Origin: Moniliophthora roreri
Lineage: Eukaryota > Basidiomycota > Agaricomycetes > Agaricales > Marasmiaceae
Assembly (NCBI GenBank): GCA_001466705.2
Contig: LATX02000046.1
Location: 620,001 to 684,000 of the forward strand
DNA length: 64,000 bases
Direction: 5' to 3'
The notes beneath the pieces are model-generated. The model was given only the letters and a program-made list of their open reading frames with translations, was not told the DNA's origin and searched no databases. A program made the translations under genes and the position numbers. Positions 21,978 through 33,666 of the stretch are shown one piece after another. Positions within the stretch are counted from its first letter, which is position 1, and each line of letters starts with the position of its first letter.

Positions 21978-22319
21978 TCATTTCAGCCTGAATTTGATAA
22001 CTCCTGTGACCCAATCAATATCAGAGTTGTGGTTTTGTAACCATAGTAATCTCAAGATAAATCTCTTGGGTCCCAACCCAGAGATAAGCAAGGTCTCTTT
22101 CATAGAGCAGTCCCCAATGTTGATTTTGAGTGTTATCAAGTGTGTAATCCAACCAGTTTCATTCCTAGTGCCATCTACATTGAATACTTTGATGGGTTTT
22201 TCTAGTTTAGTCCATTTCATTTTGAGTCGGCATGCTTTTTCTTCACTGATAAAACACCCTCCTGCTCCTGAGTCTATCAGGGCTGGTGCTTCGACAGTTT
22301 CTGTCCCAATCATATACAT
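21978..22319 (-). pseudogene. Retropepsin-like protease
   Basis: The frame contains the aspartic protease active-site triplet in ALIDSGAGGCFI and the later LRLLWLQNHNSDIDW segment, equivalent to the LGLPWLQ region of fungal Ty3 elements. The Gly and Pro of that region are replaced by Arg and Leu, both explicable by single transitions. It would have cut the Gag-Pol polyprotein. Confidence 0.75.
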
Positions 22320-22429
22320 AAGAGGTATGTGTATTGAATGTCAATCCAACTTAGCTAGTATAATGTTTGAGATTGTAATTGCAGGTGGTAAGAGTGTCAG
22401 CCTCTTCCACCTCTTCAAAAACCCTCCTT

Positions 22430-23656
22430 TCCCATGAGGTCAAAGATCTCCTCTTGTTTGGCTTCTCCTTGTTCTTTAATCATCATCTGTATTTTCATGA
22501 AAGCCTCTCAGGCTGATAATTTCTTTGGCTCTTTGGAGTTTGACATGTTTGGCTTTCCTTGTCCCTGTCCTTGTCCTTTCAGAGGACAATCTCATAAGAT
22601 GTGACCAGTCTGAGCACATCTGAAACACTTCCCTTGAGCCATATAGTCCTTCCAGTCAGATTCTGAAAGAACCTGATTGATCACTGTCTCTTTCTCCCTT
22701 TGCAAAATCTTCAGCTTTACTAATTCTTTCTTTTCTTCCTTCTGTCTTCACTTTTCCTTGGCTGCCATAGCCATCTTATATTGATTGTCATATCTGATGG
22801 CTGTTTGGTACCATTCATCAAGGTTAGTGGGATATCTCTCTGGTCACATCATTATTTTGTCCATCAAGAAGGCAGGTAAAGCTTCTTAGAAGATTTTGAT
22901 AAGGGCCTGGTCATCGTATCCTGTTTCAATAGTGAGGAGTTGAAAATCATAGACAAATGTATTGGCTCTATCCTTCATTCAAAGATCTTCAATCTTAAGC
23001 TGTGCATCTCCAGCTATGTCTATCAGCTGCCAGGTCTTCTTAAACCTCACCTTGAAGTCTGTCCAAGACTCCTCTTCTTTGTCCTTTTGTTTCTCTTCAA
23101 AGAGATTCTCCAATTCAGTAGTCTTCTATCAAAGTGCTTTCTCTCAGATATACAAGAGTAGAAATAGTTTCTTTTTTTCAGCAGTGTCATACCTCTTCTG
23201 GTTCATGTGGAGATATAGTTCCACATCTAGCAAGAATTGTTGAGTATCTTTTTGATTTCCTTCAAAGAAGTCTGGTACTGCTACCTTGACACTGTCGTCT
23301 TTGTTCTCATTAATAGTTTGGATTGTGGAAGTGGCAATCCTTGTGGCCCATTCTGCATTGGTCCAGCTATCAGATTTGTCAGTTTCTAGCTTCGGCTTGG
23401 TATTGGGTGGAGTGCGAGTGCTTGGAGTCGTCATTTCTGGTTCTGGAGGGACAGGGAATAATTCTCTAAGCCCTAGAGATTCAGATTCAGGTTCAGGTGA
23501 AGACTTAGCTTTGGGTTCAGATGCTTCTTGGAGACCTTCAATCACTCCTTTTCATTGGTTGTAGGTCATTCTTTGCAGAGTCTTCACAGGATCAGGGTTC
23601 AATAGCTGATGAGCTACTTCAAGTTGTTCATCAAGTTCAGTTTCTTCTTGTGCCAT
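22430..23656 (-). pseudogene. Gag with zinc knuckle, stop-broken
   Basis: The frame starts at ATG 23656 (MAQEETELDEQLEVAHQLL). It has a disordered acidic/proline-rich N-terminus, then the Gag core (VAVPDFFEGNQKDTQQFLL, then YLHMNQKRY). Near 22586-22630 there is a CCHC zinc knuckle, CFRCAQTGHIL then a TGA then DC; the stop replaces the Arg usual there. Additional stops occur after TYNQ and LLLYI. The ATG lies 16 bp from the CACTA-like insertion at 23672. Confidence 0.75.
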
Positions 23657-23671
23657 GAGGTGGGCTCTTGG

Positions 23672-24385
23672 CACTATGTACAAGGTGTTCTTTTAACATG
23701 GTTTTCTCATTGAGAAAACACTTAATCTTCTTGCAAAGAGAATTTTTATAAAACTATATATAAATTCTAAATTTCAATTGTGTCCTCTCAACAAGAATAT
23801 GCCTGGAGAATACTGAATTTTCAGCAGCAAAAGATATGGAATTTTCAAATTCTGAGAATTAATAGATAATACAATATATTAGAATAATTTCCATACTGAG
23901 AAAACATTAAATTTTCTCTGGTTGAAGATGCTCAGAAAATGCTGATAAGATAAGATAAAAATTCCACATTTTCTATTGTGGGAAAGTCAGAGAAAACACT
24001 AGGAAAACACTATATTTCAAAGCAGTTCTTAGATAGTTTTCATTTAGTTTTCCTTTTGTATTTAACATGTTTCCTTTGATATAAAATTCAAAATCTTATA
24101 TTTGTTTTCTAAATGTTTTCTCACTATTTTATAAGGCAGAAAATTTAGTATATTTGTAATTAGAAAATTAAAGGATAATTCTATAACTTCATTATTATAA
24201 AATAATCAAAAAACACTGACTCTTCTGGAAATTAAAATCCAGAGTATGCTTGCTGTTTTCACTATGTGATGATAACTTGAAACTAATAGAATTTTCTGAG
24301 TGTTGTCTGAAAGCAAATATATAGCAGTATTCTGAGTGTATTTCCTTTGTATTAATAGCATAAAAAGAACACCTTGTACATAGTG
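23672..24385. mobile_element. CACTA-like non-autonomous element, intact ends
   Basis: 714 bp with terminal inverted repeats CACTATGTACAAGGTGTTC and GAACACCTTGTACATAGTG, flanked by TGG on both sides (23669-23671 and 24386-24388). It encodes no transposase. CACTA termini and a 3-bp TSD match the EnSpm/CACTA superfamily. It sits in the leader of the Ty3 element between the 5' LTR and gag, so it inserted after the retroelement. Confidence 0.8.
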
Positions 24386-24462
24386 TGGTGGTGTTGTGGT
24401 CTCTTTGGTCATTTGAATGATGCCTGGACCTCAGCAGGTCGGCAACGATCAGCTTGACCTTT

Positions 24463-24971
24463 TGTTACATTACTTGCACAGCAACAACAACAACTCAACA
24501 ACACTAAGACAGTGTGATGTCAAGTTCAAGGTTCAAGTTTGAGTTTGCTTAGTCAAGACTAAGGTTCAGAAGATCATTTGTTGCTTTAGACACAAGTTAT
24601 AGAATTAACCAGGTCAAGCTGAGGAGCTTAGACCCAGTTCTATCTACTTAAATACAACCATTTGTGGTTCTACATTTGTACAAAAGAATATGCTGGAATG
24701 AGATGGAAAAGCGATGAATAAGCAAAAGAGAATATGAAAGAACATTGAAGAATAAACATGTAAGCAAAAGAGAAAAGAGTAGAAGAGAAGAGAACAATAA
24801 GTAATCTTGTAACTGACTAATCATTCTAGAAGGATAGGGAATTTTAGTAATACAAGATGAGTGAGATGGAAAGAGGAACTGGGAAGGTGTAATATGTCCA
24901 GATGGTATAAGGAAGCATAGGGTTGAGCAGCAAAATGATAGTATGAATGTCTGTAAAGAAAAATTGTAACA
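24463..24971 (-). repeat. 5' LTR of Ty3 element
   Basis: 509 bp, TGTTACATTACTTG to TTGTAACA. It is 42 bp longer than its partner because of an internal AAGCAAAAGAGAA-type duplication near 24720-24775. The outer flank AAAAC matches 11800-11804. Confidence 0.85.
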
Positions 24972-26147
24972 AAAACAAAATTCTCAGATTGAGATATGTG
25001 TTCTGTACTTATAAATATTTTCTTGGTTTTGTGGTTTTATTGATCACCTCAAAGCAATGCTGGTAACTAAAGGTTCAACCAGAAACTGCCCAAAGACCAA
25101 ACTTCTTCTAAGTGAGAACAAAGGTACCTCTTGTACCTGAATATAGCCCTCTTAGCTATACTCTGCAATGATTCTCAAGAGGACAAATCTTCTAGACACT
25201 GCTAGCCTGAAACCCTCTCTGATTCATGTTGAAACACCAGACTATACTGATACACATTAGTTATCCTCTTAGCAATTGATACAATGTTCATCTTATCAGA
25301 AAACATGCCTCTTGCATTAAAAGCTAAGCTCTTCCTAACTTTTATTTAGATCTCTGGTTTGGGATACAGTCTCAGGTCTCAACTAGCCTGTGCCTCTTGC
25401 ACAACTAAATAAGCTAGAGCCTGAAGTGATTGAAAAATACTGATTGCCAGTAGCTCTTCTACCTGAACAACAACCTTATACACTCTGGTAATTGGTGGGC
25501 AGTATCTCTCCTGCTTTCCACCTACAAAACATGTCTCCTTATATACCCTACAACACAAATAATCTAAAATATCTGCTACATATAAAAATAAAACTGAGCT
25601 GTGTTTGGTAATTTCTCTGTCACAGTGTCTGATTGTAGTCAGAGTTTGTAGCCATAAACCCTTTATTCCTTTTCTATAACAATTGCATGGTCTCCCAATG
25701 CCAATCATTTGCAGTTTTCTCTGTTAAACAGCTCCCCTTGTTCTATTTGCAAATATTATACTTCTATGCCTCTCTGCATGGTTCCTTCCTTCTTTGTCTA
25801 CTGTCATCTGCTCTGTGGACACATAATACACTTCCTTTTCTTGTTCAAGTGTATGCATAAGCTCAGCCACTTTTGCCCTTCCATCATACAGCTTTGTCTT
25901 CCTCTCTTCTGTGATCCAGGCACCTTCTCAGTATCTGACTATCTATTTCATTTCCTCTAATTTGATATCAGTATCTCAAGTATCTCCTGCTGATAATTTG
26001 TTATTCTCTGTTTCATCTCTGTTTCTTGTTAATATTCTGTTTGCATATCATTGAAGGCTTTTATTCTTCCTTCAAATCAGGTGTGGAATTGAAAATATTA
26101 TTAAAAGTGAAAATATTCCCTTTGGTATGCTTTTGATAGAGGTATGG
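24972..26147. other. Transposon-derived DNA, no gene
   Basis: AT-rich sequence with only short frames and no domain. With the TSD removed it was once continuous with 11617-11804. It ends in a purine-rich stretch before the LTR at 26148, so part of it may be the 3' interior of another LTR element. Confidence 0.45.
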
Positions 26148-26473
26148 TGTGGTATTAATCCCTACAGGTTTTGAGATGCTCCTCTTTGTTCAGATTTGCT
26201 GTTTATTTTCATACCAGCAGAGTGGTTGGGTACCCCTGTATATCAACCATTACTCTGCTGATGCTTTAAGTCCTTCTCTACTACTCACTTTGACTAGCTG
26301 CTTAGGGCTCACACTAGTCCTCAATTCCCTTATATACTGTGTTTTCAACCATAGAAGTGCAAAATATTCTCCATTTGTGTGTGAATTAGAAGGTAAAAGG
26401 TATGCATATCATCAAATCAACACTCATTTTCCACTCATTTTATTCATTTTCTGCCTGTGCCTTGCCCCTTACA
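26148..26473 (+). repeat. Lone LTR of the gag-only family
   Basis: It begins TGTGGTATTAATCCC after a purine-rich tract (GATAGAGGTATGG) and ends CCTTGCCCCTTACA, the same end as the LTR at 9692-9961. Flanking 5-mers do not match, so it is more likely a truncated element's 3' LTR than a clean solo LTR. Confidence 0.5.
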
Positions 26474-26969
26474 GTACAGTAGAGGATGAATGTAGTTGGA
26501 ATGAGAGACACAGTGCCAAGATGTACCAATCCTGTCTTTGTTGTATCCCCTTGCACAGTAATAGAATGACTGAGACCTTGGTTGTGGCTGCTTGTTCATC
26601 AATGTTGAGAGTACCATTCTTCATAATTCCATGTGTATGTATGATACTAAGTTAAAACTTCATGGCTGTGATAAAATGTCACTGAACCAAGCACTAGCTG
26701 TTGCTGCATTCAGCCCTTCAGTTTAATGCAAGTAGCCGTACGCAGACGACAGACGTTGACCATGACGCCAACATCGAAGAGATTTTTGGTCCTCGATTAC
26801 GCGGTCCTCGGACTATGGACTCGATTCCGGTAAAACGGGCCGAGACCATCTTTCAACCTCTCTGACTTACCCCGATGTCAACCTTTCTTTGTAATGAAAA
26901 GATTGGGCGCCAACAGGCTTGTGCTTTTATTACCAGCAACCCAGCGTACTCCTTTCACCTCCCCCCATA
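26474..26969. other. Edge of transposon island and promoter region
   Basis: Up to about 26710 the sequence is AT-rich with no gene. From about 26730 composition turns GC-richer and continues as the upstream region of the CRAL-TRIO gene. Confidence 0.45.
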
Positions 26970-28374
26970 ATGCCGTCCGAACCCACAACAAAAATTCTCA
27001 CTACACCCGCTGACGGAACAAAGATTGGCCCCACTTACGAGTATGATGATGAGCAAAAGGCCAAGATGAAAGAATTGAGAGAGGTACGTGGTGATTCGTA
27101 TTCTGTTTTCTTAGGTTTCTTGGTTAACGGGAAGATGCAGTACGCAGGGAGTATCATGCTTCCCGAGTCTGACTCATATTACCTTTGGGAACTGAGATGG
27201 TTGGATAAGCCGGACACCATTCCGCGGTACATGCGTGCGGCCAAGTGGAATCTGGCCGACGGGAAGAAACGTATCAAGGGAACGCTGGAGTGGCGACGAC
27301 AATTCAAGCCAGAACTCATCCCGCCTGATGAAATCAAGATTGAGGACGAGAGCGGGAAAATGTGCGTTCTTTGATGCCCCTTTCGACGCTGCCTCTGACC
27401 CACCCCGACTTTAGCTTGATTGATGGTTTCGACAAAGACGGCAGACCTATAATATACATGCGCCCAGGAAGGCAAAACACGGAAACAAGCCCTCGTCAGC
27501 TTCGACATTTAGTTTGGTGCTTGTACGCGTTCGTTTACCCTTGTCCCTTCGAGCAACTTTAACTGTGATTCAGAGAACGCGCAAAAGACCTCATGCCACC
27601 TGGTCAAGAATCCCTCGTTATCATCGTTGACTACAAGTCCACCACTCTCCGCACCAATCCCTCTATATCAGTCGCAAGCAAGGTCTGTTTTATTCTCGTG
27701 ATAATGGCGCACCACTTCTGATAGATTCCTTCCACCAAGGTACTGACGATACTCCAACAACATTATGTGGAAACGCTTGGCAGAGCGATTGTAGTCCGCC
27801 TGCCTATGTTACTCAACTTTTTCTACAAGGGTATTTCTCCGTTCTTGGATCCTGTGACTCGCGACAAAGTACGTGTCCCTTCGAGTTCTTTTGATGCCCG
27901 TATTGTAACCATCCTTATTAACAGATGCGATTCAACCCTGACTTGCTCGAACTTGTACCGGCGTCCCAGTTAGAAGCGGAGTTTGGTGGGGAGCACAATT
28001 TCGTATTCAATCATGAAGATTACTGGAAGCAGATAATCGAGTGCGTAAAGCGGAACTTTGGTCTGGCATATCTCCTTGCTGAACATTTACCTAGTACCTG
28101 CGGCATCGCGCCGGATGGAACCCGCGTCAAAGAAAATTTGGGACTATCAATCACTACAAACATGGATGTCGAGACTCTGTCGTACGTGTCTTCTCTTCGC
28201 ATCTCGATTTCCTCATTTCCACTGACTGCGTTACCGAATAGGCCCGAGAAAAGTGCCACAGAGCCCGAGTTTCCGAGCAGAAGAGAAAGCGAGGATTCTA
28301 TGGCTTCCAAACATGACCATGCTGCAACTACCGATCTCTCATTGCAGCCTCAACCTCAAACTGCCCACGCATAA
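26970..28374 (+). CDS. CRAL-TRIO (SEC14-like) lipid transfer protein
   Basis: Seven exons give a 356-residue product: 26970-27083, 27141-27361, 27415-27522, 27574-27682, 27740-27868, 27925-28181 and 28242-28374, all with GT-AG introns and consistent phase. The CRAL-TRIO N-terminal helix region holds IPRYMRAAKWNLADGKKRI and TLEWRRQF. The lipid-binding lobe carries GFDKDGRPIIYMRPG, ESLVIIVDYKSTTL, LTILQQHYVETLGRAIVV and FYKGISPFLDPVTRDK. SEC14-type proteins exchange phosphatidylinositol and other lipids between membranes and support phosphoinositide signalling. The C-terminal 40 residues are Ser/Gln-rich and disordered. ATG 26970 was preferred over an in-frame ATG at 26919, because MPSEPTTKILTTPADG looks like the natural start and follows a CT-rich leader. 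Confidence 0.88.
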
Positions 28375-29396
28375 TCAAGTATAACTTATTACCGTTGTCG
28401 TCGTATCTCGGATGTATATCGTGTTAGTGCTAGACTTGCTTTCGTTGGTCTGTCGTAGTAATGTTAATTGTATGTTTGTCGATAGCTAGTAAACTAATTA
28501 CCGCAGCGTGTTTCATTCAACATGCATGTTAATTCATATCTCCCGAATGAACTCCAATCGCTTGGCGGGCGCACTGGTTTGCGGGTCCGGGTGGCAGGGC
28601 GTCATGAAGGCCCGTGTATAAGCTACGCTGGAGAGTCGACGTCAACTAAATGGAAGGGAACAACGGGAGAACGGAGCCTGGGAGGAAATTGTGTCCCGTC
28701 TCCGGGCATTGGAAAATATAGTACATACAAAATGATCATGAAGCCAACATGAAGCAGTGCATCCCGTCTAGGCGTCACGAGCTACCACCAAATCAGCACT
28801 CTTCATGATCAAAGCTTGGTGAGCCACCATCAAAAGAGGTCATAGTCCAGGCATGCACATACCCTTTTCATCCGAGATGTCCGACTTCGGTGAGGGCGTA
28901 ATGGGTCTGTCTGAAGGTTTAAAAAGCAGATGAAATAGGTACATATCGGTTGAATCAACAGACTTTAGAGCTTTTTGCGGATTTCCATGGCAGCTGATAA
29001 AACATTCGAGGTCCAGAGCCGAAGCGCTTGGCGGAATACGGCCATATTTGTTGTCAAATCGGCTGACGGGATACTTGGTCCAAATTAGAACTGCAGTCGC
29101 CAGCAGCCAGAAGCACACAAAAAAAGAAGTTCTGGGTAATCTTGCAGTAAATTTATGGGACAAAGATTCAAGATAACGAAGAGTGTTTAGATAGAGACTG
29201 TAGCAAGGATGGTAGTGGTAGCGAAAATAAAAGATATATTTGAGTGTGACCGATCGTGTCAGAAGAAATGACAAGTCCGTTATTAGGGCGGACCGCCTCC
29301 AGGGCTTGTTCTCCCCCTTCCCTCTCTCCCTCTTGAATGACCTTCACTGCCTTGAATGATGCTTCACGACTCCCCATGTGCACCAGCATAGTCAAT
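28375..29396. other. Intergenic
   Basis: 3' flank of the CRAL-TRIO gene and 5' flank of the next gene. A 144-codon minus-strand frame (28840-29274) with one hydrophobic stretch lacks other support and was not called. Confidence 0.45.
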
Positions 29397-31836
29397 ATGG
29401 CTACTGTACCTTTACTCTTCTATTCCTTACTGGGATTTGCAGCAGCTGCACCGGCAGGTCTAGAGCGACGGGAAACGAGCAGTAATAATACTCAGGTCAA
29501 CAGCAAAGTATGGGTGAGTCGTGCCCTCGCTTGAACAGTTTGAAGTCATTTCTCATAAACAACTCTCTGCGCTGAAAGATTCCCATAGTGATTACTATTC
29601 TCTTCTTATTCAGCGTCGCTACCTTGGCTTGGTCAAAAAAGAAATGGAGGCCTCGTTTGTCGAGTATAAGGAATGCTGCTGCAGCCGCAGGAGCAGGAAC
29701 TAGCACGCTTGCCGCTGGTAGTAACGGTACTATGCGGGAGCTGACTGCCGATCAGCTTACAGGGCGAAACGATTCCTCGACCAACACTTTGGCGAATACC
29801 AATAACAACGCAGATGGCAGGACTCGGCGAACGAGAAGACCACGTAGAACTCCTTCACAGATGTCTACTACCTCGCTGCCAGCCTATATGAAGGAGCCGG
29901 GAGAGCAAGAATTGGTTATCTTCCGGTACGTGTACTATTCGTGCCAAGGAAATCTTCAAATGCTAAATAAATGAAAAGTGGACCTGCTGATATGGAGGAT
30001 GTGCCTATTCCTTCAGTGACTACTGTGGATATTCCCAGGAACGGGGAGGATGGTGATTCAGAACAGTCCCATCGAGAACGCTACACTGCCATGCCTGATT
30101 CCCCTCATGATATGCCACTGCTCCAGAATGACGAGCCCGTTGATCCGTCATCTAGAGATATCCTACCACAAGACCAAAGGGTAATTAGTAGGAGAAGCGT
30201 GGACACCATGCCAGGAAATTCTGATTCGGATGGTAGTTCCTTGATGCGTATTGATACCACCGTTACGCTCGATGAACAGCCATCTGATCCAAGGGGTTCT
30301 GCACCAGCTTACTTTGAAGTTGTGGACCTCAGCCAAATGCCGGGATCAACAATACCTATTGTCGCCACCTCCCCAACGAATAACGATACGACCACGAACG
30401 CAATCACGACCACGGACACATCTGACAACAATGTACAACAAAGTGGAAACTCTAATAATAACACGGTATCAAACAGACGATCTACTTTCCGTTTCACTAG
30501 TATTTTTGGACGTGGAGGAAATAGCCGTACTTCGACTATACCGGCGCCACCGGGCCTTCCTGTCGCCTCTATCTCCGAAGATCCAAGTGCTGCAGCCGGA
30601 CACAATCGCTCTGATTCTGCTGGCGTGCTCTCACTCACCTCCACGCTATCCCGATCCATCAGTCCTAATGATTCCAACTACAACCGAAGTCGAAGTCGGT
30701 TGAGTACCTACAACCACAGACCCTCGCAAAGCTCCTCATCCCTTCTCTCACTCGTCAACCCCCTCGCACGCAAAAAGTCTAGCCCGACCATGAATGACCT
30801 TAACAATCTTACCTCACCCTCACTCATCTCCCTGAACAGTATATCGGCGCCACTCTCTCATACGCTCGTCAAGACCGAGTTCACGTACCCGAAGAGCGGC
30901 CCAACGCCCGAACAACTCAAGCTGATCTCAAGTAGAGAAAGTATGATGAGATTTGGCGTGCCGTACGGTGAAGAGGCTGTCAGATGGGCCAGGAGCAGAA
31001 CCGAGCTGGTTGAAGACGGCGTACCGCCTCCCGAATTCGAGGATGCAACCAGATCTAGCAGTAGTGGACAGGCGACGACCAGTGCCAATACTGCAGCCGG
31101 CCCCAATGGTAGTGGAAGTTCATCCGAGTCCCCGAGTGCCAGAGGTTCTCTTTCTGCTGCACCTCCAGAGATAAGGATCGACCCTGCATCGATACCTCCT
31201 TCCCCACGGATGTCTATAGTGGTGCCTTCATCGCTAGGTGGTGTGCTCGATACAGTTGGTGAACTGTCGTCACCAAAGGCGGACGTCAAGTCAGAAGCCG
31301 AAGTGAAGGTTCACGAACGGCATTCCACGCAGCTTTCCGAAGCTGAAACTGCTACCATTACTACTCCCTCGTCCCCGTTACAACCCCAGTCAACACCAAA
31401 AACTGATCCTGCATTCGTTCCCATTCCAGACTCCCCGCCAAGCACATCTCCCGTTCTTCCCTCAGCATCAGCACCAGTACAGATAAAGAATGCACCAGCT
31501 CCGTTAACCAAGGGCGTAGCACCGCCTTCTTCCTTCCGGGCACCTCCCATTTCCTCTGATGACCCCATGACTCCAAACACACCAAACTACGCTAGAGCCG
31601 AATCACGAGCGAGTTCGTTCCGCTCTTTTGCCACTGCTCGTGAGTCTTTGAACGAGTTTGGTGAACGGAGACCTGGAACCGGTATGGCGGGCACATTCGG
31701 CACAATGAGGAGTGAGACACCGGCCGACTCGCTTTATTACTCTGATGTGGATGGGTATGCGACTGGAAGTGATTTGGATTCTGGAGATGAAACGGAAACG
31801 GAGGTTGATGAGAGGAGAATGACTTTGAGGCCGTGA
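29397..31836 (+). CDS. Secreted-type single-pass membrane protein, long Ser-rich tail
   Basis: Three exons (29397-29513, 29579-29925, 29979-31836) give 773 residues. It opens with a signal peptide (MATVPLLFYSLLGFAAAAPA), followed by a short Asn/Thr-rich outer segment. One transmembrane helix (IPIVITILFLFSVATLAW) and a basic stop-transfer (SKKKWRPR) come next. The remaining 680 residues are mostly disordered, rich in Ser, Thr, Pro and Asn. They contain one conserved-looking block near the middle (LKLISSRESMMRFGVPYGEE followed by AVRWARSRTELVEDG) and an acidic end. Type I topology would put this tail in the cytoplasm, suggesting a sensor or scaffold, but no enzymatic domain is visible. The acceptor at 29577-29578 was chosen over TAG at 29587-29588 because it keeps the frame. 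Confidence 0.75.
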
Positions 31837-33666
31837 TTAGGACGTAGGTGTGAAGTCGATTGCATTTGGATCGGACTCTGCATTGTGGGTATACGGGCGG
31901 GCTCGGGCTTGAATCTAGCCTTGGTTTTCTGTGCAGAAGCTTTCTTGGATGAATCTATCCAGATGATTCCTGCTCGTTTCGTATGGAGGACATGGCCGCG
32001 AGTCGCTTTAACATGTGCTAGTTTAACTTGGTCATCTAACCTCATTTACTCGAACAATAACGATTGCATGTACCATATTATTATTCTTATGCGCTTCCCT
32101 GTTTGTTCTCCTGCTTTCCGATATGGGCTACCTCATCTGCATTCTTCGTATCCGCTCATCCTGTTTCGCTTGCTTCGGTCTCATGCATTCTATCACGCCT
32201 TCAGTTTATTTAGATGATTTGGCATTACTCATAGCAAATGGTTATCGTGTCTACTGCCAGCGCTACGGATTGCTCGGAGGTGCCTGGTGGCTATCCATTC
32301 ACTATTCTGGACATCCATGCCGGGACTGGAAGGCTGGAATTTTTTGTGTTAACGCTTTCGCCTTGACGTGGGTGAGGTCCGAGAGTCGTAATCCAATCGG
32401 TGGTCAAGGCAATGAAATTCTGAAACGCTTGACCCTGCATAAAAACCTACGCGCTTGTTTCCAGACGTTCAAATGTCTGTAAATGAAGGATTGCCGTCCC
32501 TGCCCTGACCGTGGTGGACAATAACAGGATTCGCAGGGCTCAGCTAAGATCTGAAAGATTTCCACCAGGAACTAGAAAAAAAAGGTGGTGAATCCCCGAC
32601 GGACTTTTTTCCACTCGGCGTATATCCGACGACCCCCAGAGCACACGGACAATGGTAAGCGCCACGTCAACGAAAAGCTGACGGAAAGAGTTGGTATATC
32701 TATCTGGCATCCACGCCGTCATCCAACCAATAGGGGTTGGTAATAAGTATAAACGTCGGAGCAAGCATATCGAAGTCGCCTCGATTTGGACTTGCGACAT
32801 TCCCACTTCTGGGAAACGGCCATTCGGTCGACTGGTTGAAAAGTGCGTTTTGTGCGTCGTGATGTCCATGCTGTCGACAAGTGTGGACGCATTACGGGCA
32901 TACATTTGATTGATGGTCGCTGATGTTGAATGGAATGTCTGAATCACTGACTGATGATTGAATATCATGTCGGAAGGTAGTCCTCGTGATATTCCTAGCG
33001 TAAAAAACAGCTGCCAGTGGCGAAGTCTCTGTTGAGATGTCGTATCGCGAAAGTTCAAGACGGCGACTTCAATCTCCCTGTAGAATAGTGTCGTTCCGCA
33101 GCTACGGTGCACCAAGACCGTTCAAGTCCCATGCTCGGTGCTCTACCGCTCCGAAAATGCAGTCGAGACATACAGGAACGATACCTTCACCCCGGTGCCT
33201 TTTCGTGAGTTTTTTGGACAGAGTTCGCTTGAAAGCTAGTTGTCAAGTCGGCAGGGTAGCGAAGAACTCTTGATCATAAAAATCCTAAGCTTCTTCGCCG
33301 TAGTGGATACCGGTAGTCCCTTTCAGAGAAGGATATATCCGCAATCCAGTCAAGAGCGAGAAGCAGAAATAAAACTATAATAGAACCTAGGAGGAAAGAG
33401 CAGCGAATCTTCTGAAGCCGTCGTGATGGGCGTACTGTATGACAGAACTATGACAGGGGCGTTCTAATGAATGACGAATTTCTGCAGAAAATTTCAAAGT
33501 TCCGGACAAAAAATATTGCCGAATTAGGCAAGTAGTGGCCATCTGGGTTCAGACATTTGAACGGCCAAACTGTCACTCCCACCTTGCCTCGTTGAGGCAC
33601 GCCCACTCCTTTCTGTCCATCCTTCCCTAGTCTTCCCTTGTCGTCGTCTTTGGCAACGACGACAGC
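31837..33666. other. Long intergenic region
   Basis: Apart from the weak minus-strand candidate at 32540-33115, no frame here has domain support. The 33540-33666 part is the promoter and leader of the chitin synthase gene. Confidence 0.4.
32540..33115 (-). CDS. Hypothetical protein, possible terminal exon
   Basis: A 191-codon minus-strand frame without low complexity, including LRHWQLFFTLGISRGLPSDM, IEATSICLLRRLYLLPTPIG and LFVDVALTIVRVLWGSSD. No recognised family. The first codon is not a convincing start. A different frame just upstream reads like a mitochondrial presequence (MSRLHFRSGRAPSMGLER), so a spliced gene starting near 33180 is possible. It is equally possible that the frame is chance. 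Confidence 0.3.
   Translation of the reverse strand: MVHRSCGTTLFYREIEVAVLNFRDTTSQQRLRHWQLFFTLGISRGLPSDMIFNHQSVIQTFHSTSATINQMYARNASTLVDSMDITTHKTHFSTSRPNGRFPEVGMSQVQIEATSICLLRRLYLLPTPIGWMTAWMPDRYTNSFRQLFVDVALTIVRVLWGSSDIRRVEKSPSGIHHLFFLVPGGNLSDLS

Larger units (their letters stand above)
11805..24971 (-). mobile_element. Full-length Ty3/Gypsy chromovirus with nested insertions
   Basis: The two LTRs (11805-12271 and 24463-24971) are direct repeats with TGTTAC...GTAACA ends. The 5 bp outside each end are AAAAC (11800-11804 and 24972-24976), a perfect target-site duplication, so this is one integration event. Reading on the minus strand the order is 5' LTR, gag, protease, reverse transcriptase, RNase H, integrase, chromodomain, then about 3 kb of extra coding sequence, polypurine tract and 3' LTR. 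The Ty3 order (RT before integrase) and the chromodomain place it among chromoviruses. CACTA-like elements interrupt it at 16569-18909 and 23672-24385, and an assembly overlap duplicates 1124 bp inside. The coding regions contain many stops and the RT active site is altered, so the copy is dead. Confidence 0.85.

Noticed and set aside
28840..29274. 144-codon minus-strand frame with one hydrophobic segment
   Set aside because: No domain, basic and Tyr-rich start of uncertain origin, and it lies in the promoter region of the membrane-protein gene; could be chance.
30309..31289. Long minus-strand frames of 122 and 143 codons
   Set aside because: Antisense shadows of the Ser/Thr/Pro-rich exon of the membrane-protein gene.
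32083..32482. Plus-strand frames of 110-119 codons downstream of the membrane-protein gene
   Set aside because: No domain, no splice context, in a probable 3' region.
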